Assembly: GCA_030523275.1 (NCBI GenBank) | Contig: JAUNIX010000031.1 | Span: 1 to 34,506 of the forward strand | Length of the DNA: 34,506 bases | Direction: 5' to 3' | From: Lachnospiraceae bacterium | Lineage (GTDB): Bacteria > Bacillota > Clostridia > Lachnospirales > Lachnospiraceae | Part shown: piece after piece, positions 7,940 through 14,498 of the stretch | Layout of the letters: every line of letters starts with the position of its first letter | Position numbering within the stretch: the first letter of the stretch is position 1 | Position numbers and translations under genes: made by a program | Notes under the pieces: model-generated | What the model saw: only the letters and a program-made list of their open reading frames with translations | The model's database searches: none | What the model was told of the DNA's origin: nothing

Positions 7940-8061
7940 ACATATTTTATAGCATAAAAAACATACTAATATTTAAGGGTCTGGATATTCAGACCCTTAT
8001 TTTTGTACCCTATCTTTCATTACAACAAAATAATAATAAAATCAGCCACAAACAGAACTGA
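7912..8061 (+). CDS. Possible small hydrophobic ORF (49 codons), terminator inside the frame
   Basis: An ATG at 7912 has an ideal AAGGAGG seven bases upstream, 61 bases after the Cys-rich gene. The first ~20 residues (MLICVLYLLYIFYSIK...) form a single hydrophobic segment followed by Lys. The frame has no stop before the Rho-independent terminator at 7975-8003 and runs to TGA at 8059-8061, overlapping the 3' end of the opposite-strand gene. If the terminator works, most transcripts would lack a stop codon. The excellent ribosome site argues for real translation, while overlap with both a terminator and an antisense gene argues against the downstream half. It could be a type-I-toxin-like peptide, a leader peptide or chance. 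No family recognised. Confidence 0.3.
   Translation: MLICVLYLLYIFYSIKNILIFKGLDIQTLIFVPYLSLQQNNNKISHKQN
7975..8003 (+). terminator. Rho-independent terminator after the Cys-rich gene
   Basis: AAGGGTCTG (7975-7983) pairs perfectly with CAGACCCTT (7990-7998), six-base loop, followed by ATTTTT. It lies 7 bases before the end of the convergent gene and could also weakly stop that transcript. Confidence 0.85.
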
Positions 8062-8276
8062 TGATTACTTTTGTTATTGCAACTTTTTTGACAATCATTT
8101 TTTTCAAATGTAGGATGACATGTCCCCACCATCATTTCAATATCTGATTTTTCCTGCATGCCCTCCAGTATATCGTCCATTTCCACAGTCTTTTCAGAAT
8201 CGTTTTGTTTTGCTTTTAAACATTCTTCATCTACTTCATAAACGGTATTCTCTTCTTCTACTAATTTTGTACTCAT
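8010..8276 (-). CDS. Uncharacterised acidic protein with Trp-Leu-Cys tail
   Basis: 88 residues from the ATG at 8276, which has GGAGGTG nine bases upstream; the GTG at 8288 in the same frame lies on top of that site and is not used. The first ~55 residues are acidic and rich in Glu, Asp and Lys. Then comes a Cys-containing segment (GTCHPTFEKNDCQKSCNNKSNHQF) of which parts resemble a metal or disulphide site, and the last residues are CLWLILLLFCCNER. That tail is the same W-[LI]-I-L-L-L-x-C-C pattern found twice in the neighbouring 74-residue Cys-rich protein. I do not recognise the family. The shared motif and adjacency suggest that the two proteins end up in the same structure. It is divergent from the coupled pair that starts at 8334. 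Confidence 0.65.
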   Translation of the reverse strand: MSTKLVEEENTVYEVDEECLKAKQNDSEKTVEMDDILEGMQEKSDIEMMVGTCHPTFEKNDCQKSCNNKSNHQFCLWLILLLFCCNER

Positions 8277-8333
8277 AATTTCCTTCACCTCCCCATAAAA
8301 TAACTTATGATAGAAGTGAAAGGAATGTGTCTT

Positions 8334-8741
8334 ATGGATGATGTTTATATCGATATGATCGAAGCAGCATTTCCCTATATCACCCCATCTCTAAAACGTC
8401 CCGTTGCAGCTTTTCTCAAAGTACAAGAACTGCAAAAAACAATCAACGAATTTAATGACGATGATATGGTGAGCGCCTGTAACCTGGATTCTGGAAAAAT
8501 CGATATGGAACAAATGCTAAAAGCCATGCGTGCCCGTGCAACACCAGAAATTGCCCGTCAAATTGATACGATCTTAAACACAATTAAAATGTTACAAGTA
8601 TATCAAAATTATCAGGAAATTATGAAAACCGTGTCAGCAGTATCTCCACCACCCGAGACTTCATCTGAAACTTCTTCCTCTAATGATATGTTGAACGTTT
8701 TGTTAAATGACCTGATCAAAAAAAATAATCGAGGTGAATAA
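8334..8741 (+). CDS. Uncharacterised helical protein, first of a coupled pair
   Basis: 135 residues. ATGs at 8307, 8325 and 8334 are in frame; 8334 is preferred because GAAAGGA (8318-8324) stands nine bases upstream. Sequence is predicted helical and amphipathic: MDDVYIDMIEAAFPYITPSL, then a KVQELQKTINEF helix, a segment around residues 60-100 ending in a repeating hydrophobic pattern that may be a short coiled coil, a Ser/Pro/Thr-rich linker (SPPPETSSETSSS) and a short C-terminal helix. No signal peptide, no Cys-rich region apart from one Cys. I do not recognise the family. Its stop overlaps the next start by one base (TAATG), so the two products are made together and probably interact. It is divergently placed from the gene with the Trp-Leu-Cys tail. 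Confidence 0.75.
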   Translation: MDDVYIDMIEAAFPYITPSLKRPVAAFLKVQELQKTINEFNDDDMVSACNLDSGKIDMEQMLKAMRARATPEIARQIDTILNTIKMLQVYQNYQEIMKTVSAVSPPPETSSETSSSNDMLNVLLNDLIKKNNRGE

Positions 8742-9007
8742 TGGATAATAATTGGATGAATGATCCTAGAATTCGTAATATTTCTCCTGAAAAACTCGCT
8801 GTCATGACACTGCTCATGGAACAGGCAAAAGAAAAAACTCCTGAAGAATTTTTGCCCGTTCTTTTAAAAACCAGCCAGTCATTAGACAAGGCCGGTATGT
8901 CTTTTACCACAGAAGAAAGCAACCTAATCCTGGATGTTTTGACGGAAGGAATGTCTCAAGAAGAAAAACAACGACTTGCACTGATTCAATCAATGTTTCG
9001 AAGATAA
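8741..9007 (+). CDS. Uncharacterised small helical protein, second of the coupled pair
   Basis: 88 residues. The ATG overlaps the last base of the previous stop codon, and GAGGTGA (8731-8737) serves as ribosome site inside the upstream gene. The protein is mostly helical, with a PEKLAVMTLLMEQAKEK helix, a PEEFLPVLLKTSQSLDKAG helix and a C-terminal LALIQSMFRR helix. No Cys, no signal peptide, no membrane segment. The layout of short helices with a final amphipathic basic end recalls small assembly or scaffold proteins, but I do not recognise a family and assign no function. A bidirectional hairpin terminator follows 43 bases downstream. Confidence 0.75.
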   Translation: MDNNWMNDPRIRNISPEKLAVMTLLMEQAKEKTPEEFLPVLLKTSQSLDKAGMSFTTEESNLILDVLTEGMSQEEKQRLALIQSMFRR

Positions 9008-9050
9008 ACACCATATAACATATGTATTGCAACTTCTTTACAACATGAAA

Positions 9051-9092
9051 AACAGGGAATTCTGTTATCTGGCACATGCAGAATTCCCTGTT
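9051..9092. terminator. Bidirectional terminator between converging genes
   Basis: A perfect 14-bp stem (9051-9064 with 9079-9092) and a 14-base loop. The minus-strand side is followed by TTTTTC, the plus side by ATTTCATTT, so it can serve both the helical pair and the NagB-like gene. Confidence 0.8.
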
Positions 9093-9197
9093 ATTTCATT
9101 TGTCGGTTCGAACATCCTTAGTCTATCTTACCGACTTGCGTTATTATGGGGCAAATAAAATGAAACTATTTTCAATACTCAACTCTAGTTGTATATA

Positions 9198-9686
9198 TTA
9201 ATAATACCATTTACCTTCTTTTTTCATCTGGCTTAATGCCTGCTTATCCCCGACCAAAACTACATTTTCGTGCTCTTTTAAAATCGCTGCTGGATTTTCT
9301 GATAAAACACTTTCTTCAAAAATATACTTGACCATTGATTCTTGTTCTTTTCCCTGTGCCACGACCAAGACCTGGTCTGCATTTTTAAATGCCTGGTAAC
9401 ACTCATAACGCCGTGGCTTCTTTGTCCGATCTGAAATACCGTAGAACAACATATCAACATGAGACCAATATGATTCTTTATCATCATATTCAATCAATGA
9501 TGCCTCTGAAAAATTGATATAGCCATTTGCTGCCCAATTTTTTAATATTGTTGTAACTTCTTCGTTTTCGTCAAAAAAGCCGATCATTCCAAATACACTA
9601 TCCGGCTTTTTCAAGAGTTGAGAAGCTACCATATTTGCTGTGACTACATACATAGAATGTTTATCATCTTTGCAGTAGACAATCAT
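9198..9686 (-). CDS. Short NagB-like protein lacking the catalytic loop (probable pseudoenzyme)
   Basis: 162 residues from the ATG at 9686, set by GGAGGAG six bases upstream; the longer frame to 9821 crosses the promoter at 9748-9776. The N-terminal part (ASQLLKKPDSVFGMIGF) and the C-terminal part (VLVVAQGKEQESMVKYIFEESVLSENPAAILKEH, in pieces) align by eye with glucosamine-6-phosphate deaminase, where they read KKPDxVLGLATG and a GKxKAxxVxxxxEGxxxxxxPASxLxxH segment. True NagB has ~240-260 residues. Here the GSTP phosphate loop is replaced by GFFDEN and the middle ~80 residues with the active-site GHIGFNEPG loop are missing. The fold core may remain, but deaminase activity is unlikely. A sugar-phosphate-sensing role is a guess. 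The gene has its own promoter and is not part of an amino-sugar operon here. Confidence 0.7.
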   Translation of the reverse strand: MIVYCKDDKHSMYVVTANMVASQLLKKPDSVFGMIGFFDENEEVTTILKNWAANGYINFSEASLIEYDDKESYWSHVDMLFYGISDRTKKPRRYECYQAFKNADQVLVVAQGKEQESMVKYIFEESVLSENPAAILKEHENVVLVGDKQALSQMKKEGKWYY

Positions 9687-9747
9687 CAATATCTCCTCCT
9701 TCATGACGCTTAGATATCTGTTAAATTTGTAATAACCTTGTACATAT

Positions 9748-9776
9748 AGAATACCATATTCGTGTGAGGCGGTCAA
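9748..9776 (-). promoter_or_regulatory. Sigma-A promoter of the NagB-like gene
   Basis: Minus strand TTGACC (9771-9776), 17 bases, TATTCT (9748-9753). It shows that codons upstream of about 9741 cannot be part of the main transcript and supports the start at 9686. Confidence 0.65.
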
Positions 9777-9940
9777 TAATAAATGAAAAATTTTCTTCAT
9801 TTTTTTAATAATTTTTTCCAATCATTCTTTTTTCTAATATTATTACGCATTATGACTATAAAAATTAAATTTTTTGTTGCTTCTAAATGTCCGTTTGCCG
9901 TGGACAGTACCTTATCATTTGAGAAAAATAAAAAACATAT

Positions 9941-9980
9941 AAAAACAGCGTAAACAATGAGTGTCACTGCTTACGCTGTT
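9941..9980 (-). terminator. Rho-independent terminator of leuS
   Basis: AACAGCGTAA (9944-9953) and TTACGCTGTT (9971-9980) pair perfectly; an inner near-perfect stem extends it. On the minus strand a short T-run follows. It lies 23 bases past the leuS stop. Confidence 0.85.
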
Positions 9981-10003
9981 AAAATATTTGAGTTACCACT
10001 ATC

Positions 10004-12415
10004 TTATTTTGCGACAATATTCACAATCTTGCCTGGTACATAGATTTCCTTGCGAATCGTTGCCGTAATCTTGCTTGCGACTGCTTCTTTTGCTTTTGCA
10101 AGCACTTCTTCTTTCGCTTCATCAGCAGAAATTACGATCGTAGCTCTTGTCTTACCGTTTACCTGAACAGGAATTGTTAATTCGTCATCTTTCATTTTTT
10201 CTTCATCATAGGTAGGCCATCCGGCTGTAAAGACGCTTCCTTCATGTCCCAATTCTTCCCATAATTCTTCCGCAATATGTGGTGCAAATGGTGCCATCAA
10301 TACAACGGCTGTCTCTAATGTTTCTTTGTCCACTCCACCTTTTTTAGCGATGTTATTGAGTGTGTTGTTATATTCCATAAAACCACTAATAACTGTATTT
10401 AAACTGAAGTTTTCTAATCTCGTTGTAATGTCATATACCATTCTATTGCGAACTTTCACTAACTCTTTTGTCTCTTTGACACCTTTATCTTTTTGTTCCA
10501 TAACAAGATTATAAAAACGATTTAAGAAACGATATACACCATCAATTCCTCTTTCATCCCATTCAGAATCTAATTCAGGTGGTCCAACGAATAATTCGTA
10601 TAATCTTAAGGAATCACAACCGTAATCTCGCACTAAATCATCTGGAGATACGACATTTCCTTTTGATTTACTCATCTTGATTCCGTTTTTGCCAGTAATC
10701 ATACCTTGGTTGAATAATTTCTTAAATGGTTCATCGAAATCCACTGCTCCGATGTCATATAAGAACTTCGTGTAGAAACGAGAGTATAATAAGTGAAGAA
10801 CCGCATGTTCTACACCACCAATATACATATCAACTGGTAAATATTTATTTGCTTTTTCTCTAGAAACTAACGCTTCTGTATTCTTATTATCTACATAACG
10901 CAAGAAATACCAGGAAGAACCAGCCCACTGAGGCATTGTGTTTGTCTCACGTTTTGCCGGTTTACCACACTGTGGACAAGTTGTATTTACCCATTCTTTA
11001 ATATCTGCTAATGGAGATTCTCCCGTACCAGTTGGCTGATATTTTTCAACCTCTGGCAATCTTAATGGAAGTTCTTCTTCTGGAACTGGTACACATCCAC
11101 AATCCGGACAATGAACGATTGGAATCGGTTCACCCCAATAACGCTGACGAGAGAATACCCAATCTCTTAATTTATAATTTGTTGTCTTTTTACCAAATCC
11201 CATTTTTTCGATCATTGCTGGTGCTTCTTCTTTTAATACGGCAGATTCCATTCCGTTCCACTCACCAGAATTAATCATGATACCAGATGCATCTGTATAT
11301 GCTTCGGTCATGTTTTCGATTTCTTTTCCATCTTTAGCAATGACCTGAATGATTGGAATATGAAACTTCGTAGCAAATTCAAAGTCACGATCGTCATGAG
11401 CCGGTACACACATAATTGCACCTGTACCGTAGTCAGCTAATACATAATCAGATAACCAAATTGGTACTTTCGCACCATTTAATGGATTGATTGCATAACT
11501 TCCTGTAAAGACACCTGTCTTTTCTTTATCCTGAAGACGATCAACAGAAGATTTCATAGATGCTTTAAAGATATAATCATCGACCGCTTCCTTTGTTTCT
11601 TCTGTTGCAAGACTTGCTGCCAATGCATGCTCTGGTGCTAATACCATAAATGTAGCACCATATAATGTATCCGGTCTTGTTGTATATACTGTGATGGTTT
11701 CCTCTCTGCCATCCACTTTAAAGTCAACTTCTGCACCATGACTTTTACCAATCCAGTCAGCCTGCATCTTCTTTACTTTTTCTGGCCAATCTAATTTATC
11801 AAGATCAGCTAAAAGTCTGTCTGCATAGGCTGTAATCTTCAACATCCATTGTTTTAAGTTTTTCTTTGTCACAGGAGCACCGCATCGTTCACAGTTACCG
11901 CCTACCACTTCTTCATTTGCAAGACCTGTTTTACAAGAAGGGCACCAGTTAATTGGCATCTCTTTCTCATAAGCTAAGCCCTTTTTAAACATCTGAACAA
12001 AAATCCACTGTGTCCATTTATAAAATTCAGGATCTGTAGTATTTACTTCCATATCCCAGTCATAAATAGCTGCAATTTCATTAATCTGTCTCTTAATATT
12101 TTTGATATTTTCTTCTGTAGAAATACTTGGATGTACGCCCATCTTGATTGCATAGTTTTCAGCAGGTAATCCAAATGCATCCCATCCCATTGGATGAATT
12201 AAATAATATCCCTGAATTAATTTATATCGGCTCCATACATCACTGATTACATAACCTCTCCAATGTCCAACGTGAAGTCCGCTCCCAGATGGATATGGAA
12301 ACATATCAAGACAGTAATATTTCTCTTTCTTGCCGTCGTTTACATTTACTGGATTTTCTTCCCATTTTTGACGCCATTTTTGTTCAATGGCTCTATGGTT
12401 ATAAGGTGTTGCCAT
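10004..12415 (-). CDS. leuS: Leucyl-tRNA synthetase
   Basis: 803 residues, the usual bacterial length. It charges tRNA-Leu with leucine in the cytoplasm. The HIGH signature is HVGH (residues 48-51, after PYPSGSGL) and the KMSKS signature is present as IKMSKSKGN near residue 580. Paired cysteine motifs (CPSC...CERC near residues 158-178, and CPDC/CPQC in the 440-500 region) are the zinc-knuckle positions of bacterial LeuRS, and an editing domain with TTRPDTLYGATF lies between. AGGAGG stands directly upstream of the ATG. The gene starts 73 bases after an L,D-transpeptidase gene with no terminator seen between them, so read-through is possible. There is no room for a T-box leader, which is common upstream of synthetase genes in this phylum. 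Confidence 0.98.
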   Translation of the reverse strand: MATPYNHRAIEQKWRQKWEENPVNVNDGKKEKYYCLDMFPYPSGSGLHVGHWRGYVISDVWSRYKLIQGYYLIHPMGWDAFGLPAENYAIKMGVHPSISTEENIKNIKRQINEIAAIYDWDMEVNTTDPEFYKWTQWIFVQMFKKGLAYEKEMPINWCPSCKTGLANEEVVGGNCERCGAPVTKKNLKQWMLKITAYADRLLADLDKLDWPEKVKKMQADWIGKSHGAEVDFKVDGREETITVYTTRPDTLYGATFMVLAPEHALAASLATEETKEAVDDYIFKASMKSSVDRLQDKEKTGVFTGSYAINPLNGAKVPIWLSDYVLADYGTGAIMCVPAHDDRDFEFATKFHIPIIQVIAKDGKEIENMTEAYTDASGIMINSGEWNGMESAVLKEEAPAMIEKMGFGKKTTNYKLRDWVFSRQRYWGEPIPIVHCPDCGCVPVPEEELPLRLPEVEKYQPTGTGESPLADIKEWVNTTCPQCGKPAKRETNTMPQWAGSSWYFLRYVDNKNTEALVSREKANKYLPVDMYIGGVEHAVLHLLYSRFYTKFLYDIGAVDFDEPFKKLFNQGMITGKNGIKMSKSKGNVVSPDDLVRDYGCDSLRLYELFVGPPELDSEWDERGIDGVYRFLNRFYNLVMEQKDKGVKETKELVKVRNRMVYDITTRLENFSLNTVISGFMEYNNTLNNIAKKGGVDKETLETAVVLMAPFAPHIAEELWEELGHEGSVFTAGWPTYDEEKMKDDELTIPVQVNGKTRATIVISADEAKEEVLAKAKEAVASKITATIRKEIYVPGKIVNIVAK

Positions 12416-12488
12416 AAATCTATTCCTCCTAGTAATATCTGTTATAAATCTTATAGATCGATTTATCTTTTATATAAAATCAAAATTT

Positions 12489-13811
12489 TTATTCCTCTAC
12501 ACTAGTTGACGTTGCATCATCACTTGTTGACGCCTGCTTTGCCGGTGTCTGTGTTGTAGCTTGTGTATTTGTATTTGAAGTCTCAGTTGTTCCTGTCGTT
12601 GATTCCGTCGTTGCAGTCGTTGGTTCCGTGGTTGTAGATGTTCTCGTTTCTGACTTATCAACCACCGTTACCACAACTGTTTTGGACTGTTTCGTCACTG
12701 AAGTTTTATTCTTGTTCGTTGCAACGTAGTAAATGGAATAATTACCTTTTTTATTGAATTTATATGTCTTAGCATTCGCATAGGTATACGCTACATATTT
12801 CTTGCTTCCTGGCGCTTTAATATAAACTTTTGCAGACGACTTACGATTTGTTCCATTTGCCATCTTTGCTGATTTTAACCATTTTGTTGCATTCTTAGTA
12901 TTCAGATCAATCTGATCTTTGGTCTTTGTCACCGTCACTGTCGGCGCCTTTGTATCCTTCACCTTAAACGTGAATGTTTTCGTCAAAGACACGCCTTTCT
13001 TACCAACTGCCGTGTATTTAATTTTATACGTACCTTCTGATTTTACACTATATTTTGCTTTTACATACTTTTTCTTTGATGAACTATATTTTGTTACAGA
13101 AGTGGTCAATTTCTTTAATGATCCACCTTTTTTCTGTTTTGCAGTAACTAATTTTTTCGCAGAATTTGCTTTTGTGTCACCATACTGAATCGTCTTATAT
13201 TTCTGTGTTAAAACCGGTAACGTTTTATAATAAGGATTGCTAGAACTTGCGTCTGTTGGATCCCAGTTCATCTTTCCGGCACTTGATGGCATCTTGTAAG
13301 CTGCTGGTTTTCCCAAAGGACCAGGGTTTGAACTTGAATAAATCGTTACTTTTGTTCCGACTTTACAGTTATTGTAAATCCACTTTGCATCTTCTGTAGA
13401 AACACGCACACATCCGTGGGATGCTGTCTGTCCAAGCTTGTTGAATTCTTTTACTGCCTGAGACTTTTTATTGCCGTTCTGATAATACCAAACAGAATGG
13501 AATAAAATTCCTCTTACAATACGCGTACAATATTGACCATAACTTGGTCCCTGCAAAGTATGCCAACGATATTTTGCAGTTGTATTATACGTTCCAGCCG
13601 GTGTATTCTTACCGCCGCAGGATACTAGCATTGCTTTTACTGGTTTCCATGACTTTCCGGACTTTTTATATGCGGTTGCAACATTTGCCTGCTTGTTTAC
13701 CTTAATCCAATATGTACCACTAGCTGCTTTGGTATCCACAGAGTCAATACTTACACACCCAATACACATAATGACAACAAGAAACATTGCAATAAATCTC
13801 TTTAATTTCAT
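12489..13811 (-). CDS. Secreted L,D-transpeptidase with Ig-like domain and Thr/Ser-rich tail
   Basis: 440 residues. A signal peptide (basic MKLKR, hydrophobic core, likely cut near TKAA|S at residue 30) exports it. Residues ~33-158 are a YkuD catalytic domain with His105 and SHGCVR (131-136, nucleophile Cys134), which forms 3-3 peptidoglycan cross-links or attaches proteins. Next come Lys/Thr-rich beta modules (about 200-390) resembling bacterial Ig-like domains, including VKDTKAPTVTVTKTKD. The last ~45 residues are nearly all Thr, Ser, Glu, Ala and Gln. I see no LPXTG or membrane anchor, so the tail may be a glycosylated spacer or simply loose. A GGGAGGAAG site precedes the start, with a sigma-A promoter at 13848-13877. 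leuS follows 73 bases downstream. Confidence 0.9.
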   Translation of the reverse strand: MKLKRFIAMFLVVIMCIGCVSIDSVDTKAASGTYWIKVNKQANVATAYKKSGKSWKPVKAMLVSCGGKNTPAGTYNTTAKYRWHTLQGPSYGQYCTRIVRGILFHSVWYYQNGNKKSQAVKEFNKLGQTASHGCVRVSTEDAKWIYNNCKVGTKVTIYSSSNPGPLGKPAAYKMPSSAGKMNWDPTDASSSNPYYKTLPVLTQKYKTIQYGDTKANSAKKLVTAKQKKGGSLKKLTTSVTKYSSSKKKYVKAKYSVKSEGTYKIKYTAVGKKGVSLTKTFTFKVKDTKAPTVTVTKTKDQIDLNTKNATKWLKSAKMANGTNRKSSAKVYIKAPGSKKYVAYTYANAKTYKFNKKGNYSIYYVATNKNKTSVTKQSKTVVVTVVDKSETRTSTTTEPTTATTESTTGTTETSNTNTQATTQTPAKQASTSDDATSTSVEE

Positions 13812-13847
13812 TTTTCTTCCTCCCTATTTTTTAGCAATACAAATATT

Positions 13848-13877
13848 ATTATAACTCTTTTTTTATTGGAAGTACAA
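13848..13877 (-). promoter_or_regulatory. Sigma-A promoter of the secreted L,D-transpeptidase
   Basis: Minus strand TTGTAC (13872-13877), 18 bases, TATAAT (13848-13853). The -10 is a consensus match. Confidence 0.6.
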
Positions 13878-13894
13878 CATAAAATCATACTTTT

Positions 13895-13941
13895 TTAAAA
13901 AAAGATGGCAGAGCTTCTTTTTTCGAAACTCTGCCATCTTT
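13895..13941 (-). terminator. Rho-independent terminator of the EF-G-like/HD operon
   Basis: AAAGATGGCAGAG (13901-13913) pairs perfectly with CTCTGCCATCTTT (13929-13941). On the minus strand a run of seven T follows. It begins directly at the stop codon of the HD gene. Confidence 0.92.
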
Positions 13942-14484
13942 TTATATTACATCTTTAAAAACATCCTGAACTAGGCATTTGTATTCCTGATATTCCAAAT
14001 AACTTTCAAATCCAGCAAAACTAGACAATAGATTAAAGTAATACCACCCTTGTTTCCGCTTATCTTTCTCGTTAAAACGCTGCCACAAATCATCTCCGAC
14101 TTTTTCAAAATCTCTTCTTAACGAGCGAATATTTGCAAGTTTATCAGAAAGTGCAATCATTTTCATCTCTTTTGTCGCCTTATGGCTTAGAAAATCAATT
14201 GTATTTTGCTTACGCTCCTGCCATGATTTACTTTTATCCTCTGATTCCATCGCAACCAAAACAGCAATTTTATTACCAAATTCTTGTTCCAGACAACGAT
14301 AAGAAACATCACAATCCTCCATCACATCGTGGAGAACAGCGGCACAAATCACCTCAATATCATCAGTCATACCTGCAACAATCGCTGCCACTTCCATCGG
14401 GTGAACAATATACGGAATCTTTGTTCCTTTCCTATATTGGCCTGCATGTGCTTTTGTTGCAAAAGCGATTGCTTTTTCCAGCAT
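13942..14484 (-). CDS. HD-domain hydrolase related to the (p)ppGpp-hydrolase domain
   Basis: 180 residues from the ATG at 14484, with GGAGG nine bases upstream; the ATG at 14499 lies on that ribosome site. The HD family landmarks of SpoT/Rel hydrolase domains and of small alarmone hydrolases are present: AxxKAHAGQYRKGTKIPYIVHP (His28), AAVLHDVMED (His52, Asp53) and ALSDKLANIRS (Asp114, Asn118). There is no synthetase, TGS or ACT domain, so it would be a stand-alone hydrolase of ppGpp or a related nucleotide such as a 3'-phosphorylated cofactor. The gene starts 14 bases after the EF-G-like stop and shares its transcript, linking a nucleotide hydrolase to a translation GTPase. Exact substrate is not shown by sequence. 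Confidence 0.8.
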   Translation of the reverse strand: MLEKAIAFATKAHAGQYRKGTKIPYIVHPMEVAAIVAGMTDDIEVICAAVLHDVMEDCDVSYRCLEQEFGNKIAVLVAMESEDKSKSWQERKQNTIDFLSHKATKEMKMIALSDKLANIRSLRRDFEKVGDDLWQRFNEKDKRKQGWYYFNLLSSFAGFESYLEYQEYKCLVQDVFKDVI

Positions 14485-14498
14485 GTTTTCTTCCTCCA

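Larger units (their letters stand above)
9687..10003. other. 317-base non-coding stretch
   Basis: It holds the NagB-like promoter (9748-9776) and its ~55-base leader, an A/T-rich section, a small GTCC/GGAC hairpin near 9888-9905, and the leuS terminator (9941-9980). I see no gene, tRNA or known RNA element in the rest. Confidence 0.6.

Noticed and set aside
9102..9135. GTCGGTTCGAAC segment resembling a tRNA T-arm, with GTCGGT/ACCGAC pairing
   Set aside because: No acceptor stem, D-arm or anticodon arm can be built around it; treated as a chance hairpin.
12416..12488. Possible T-box leader upstream of leuS
   Set aside because: Only 73 A/T-rich bases separate the genes and no T-box sequence or antiterminator is seen.
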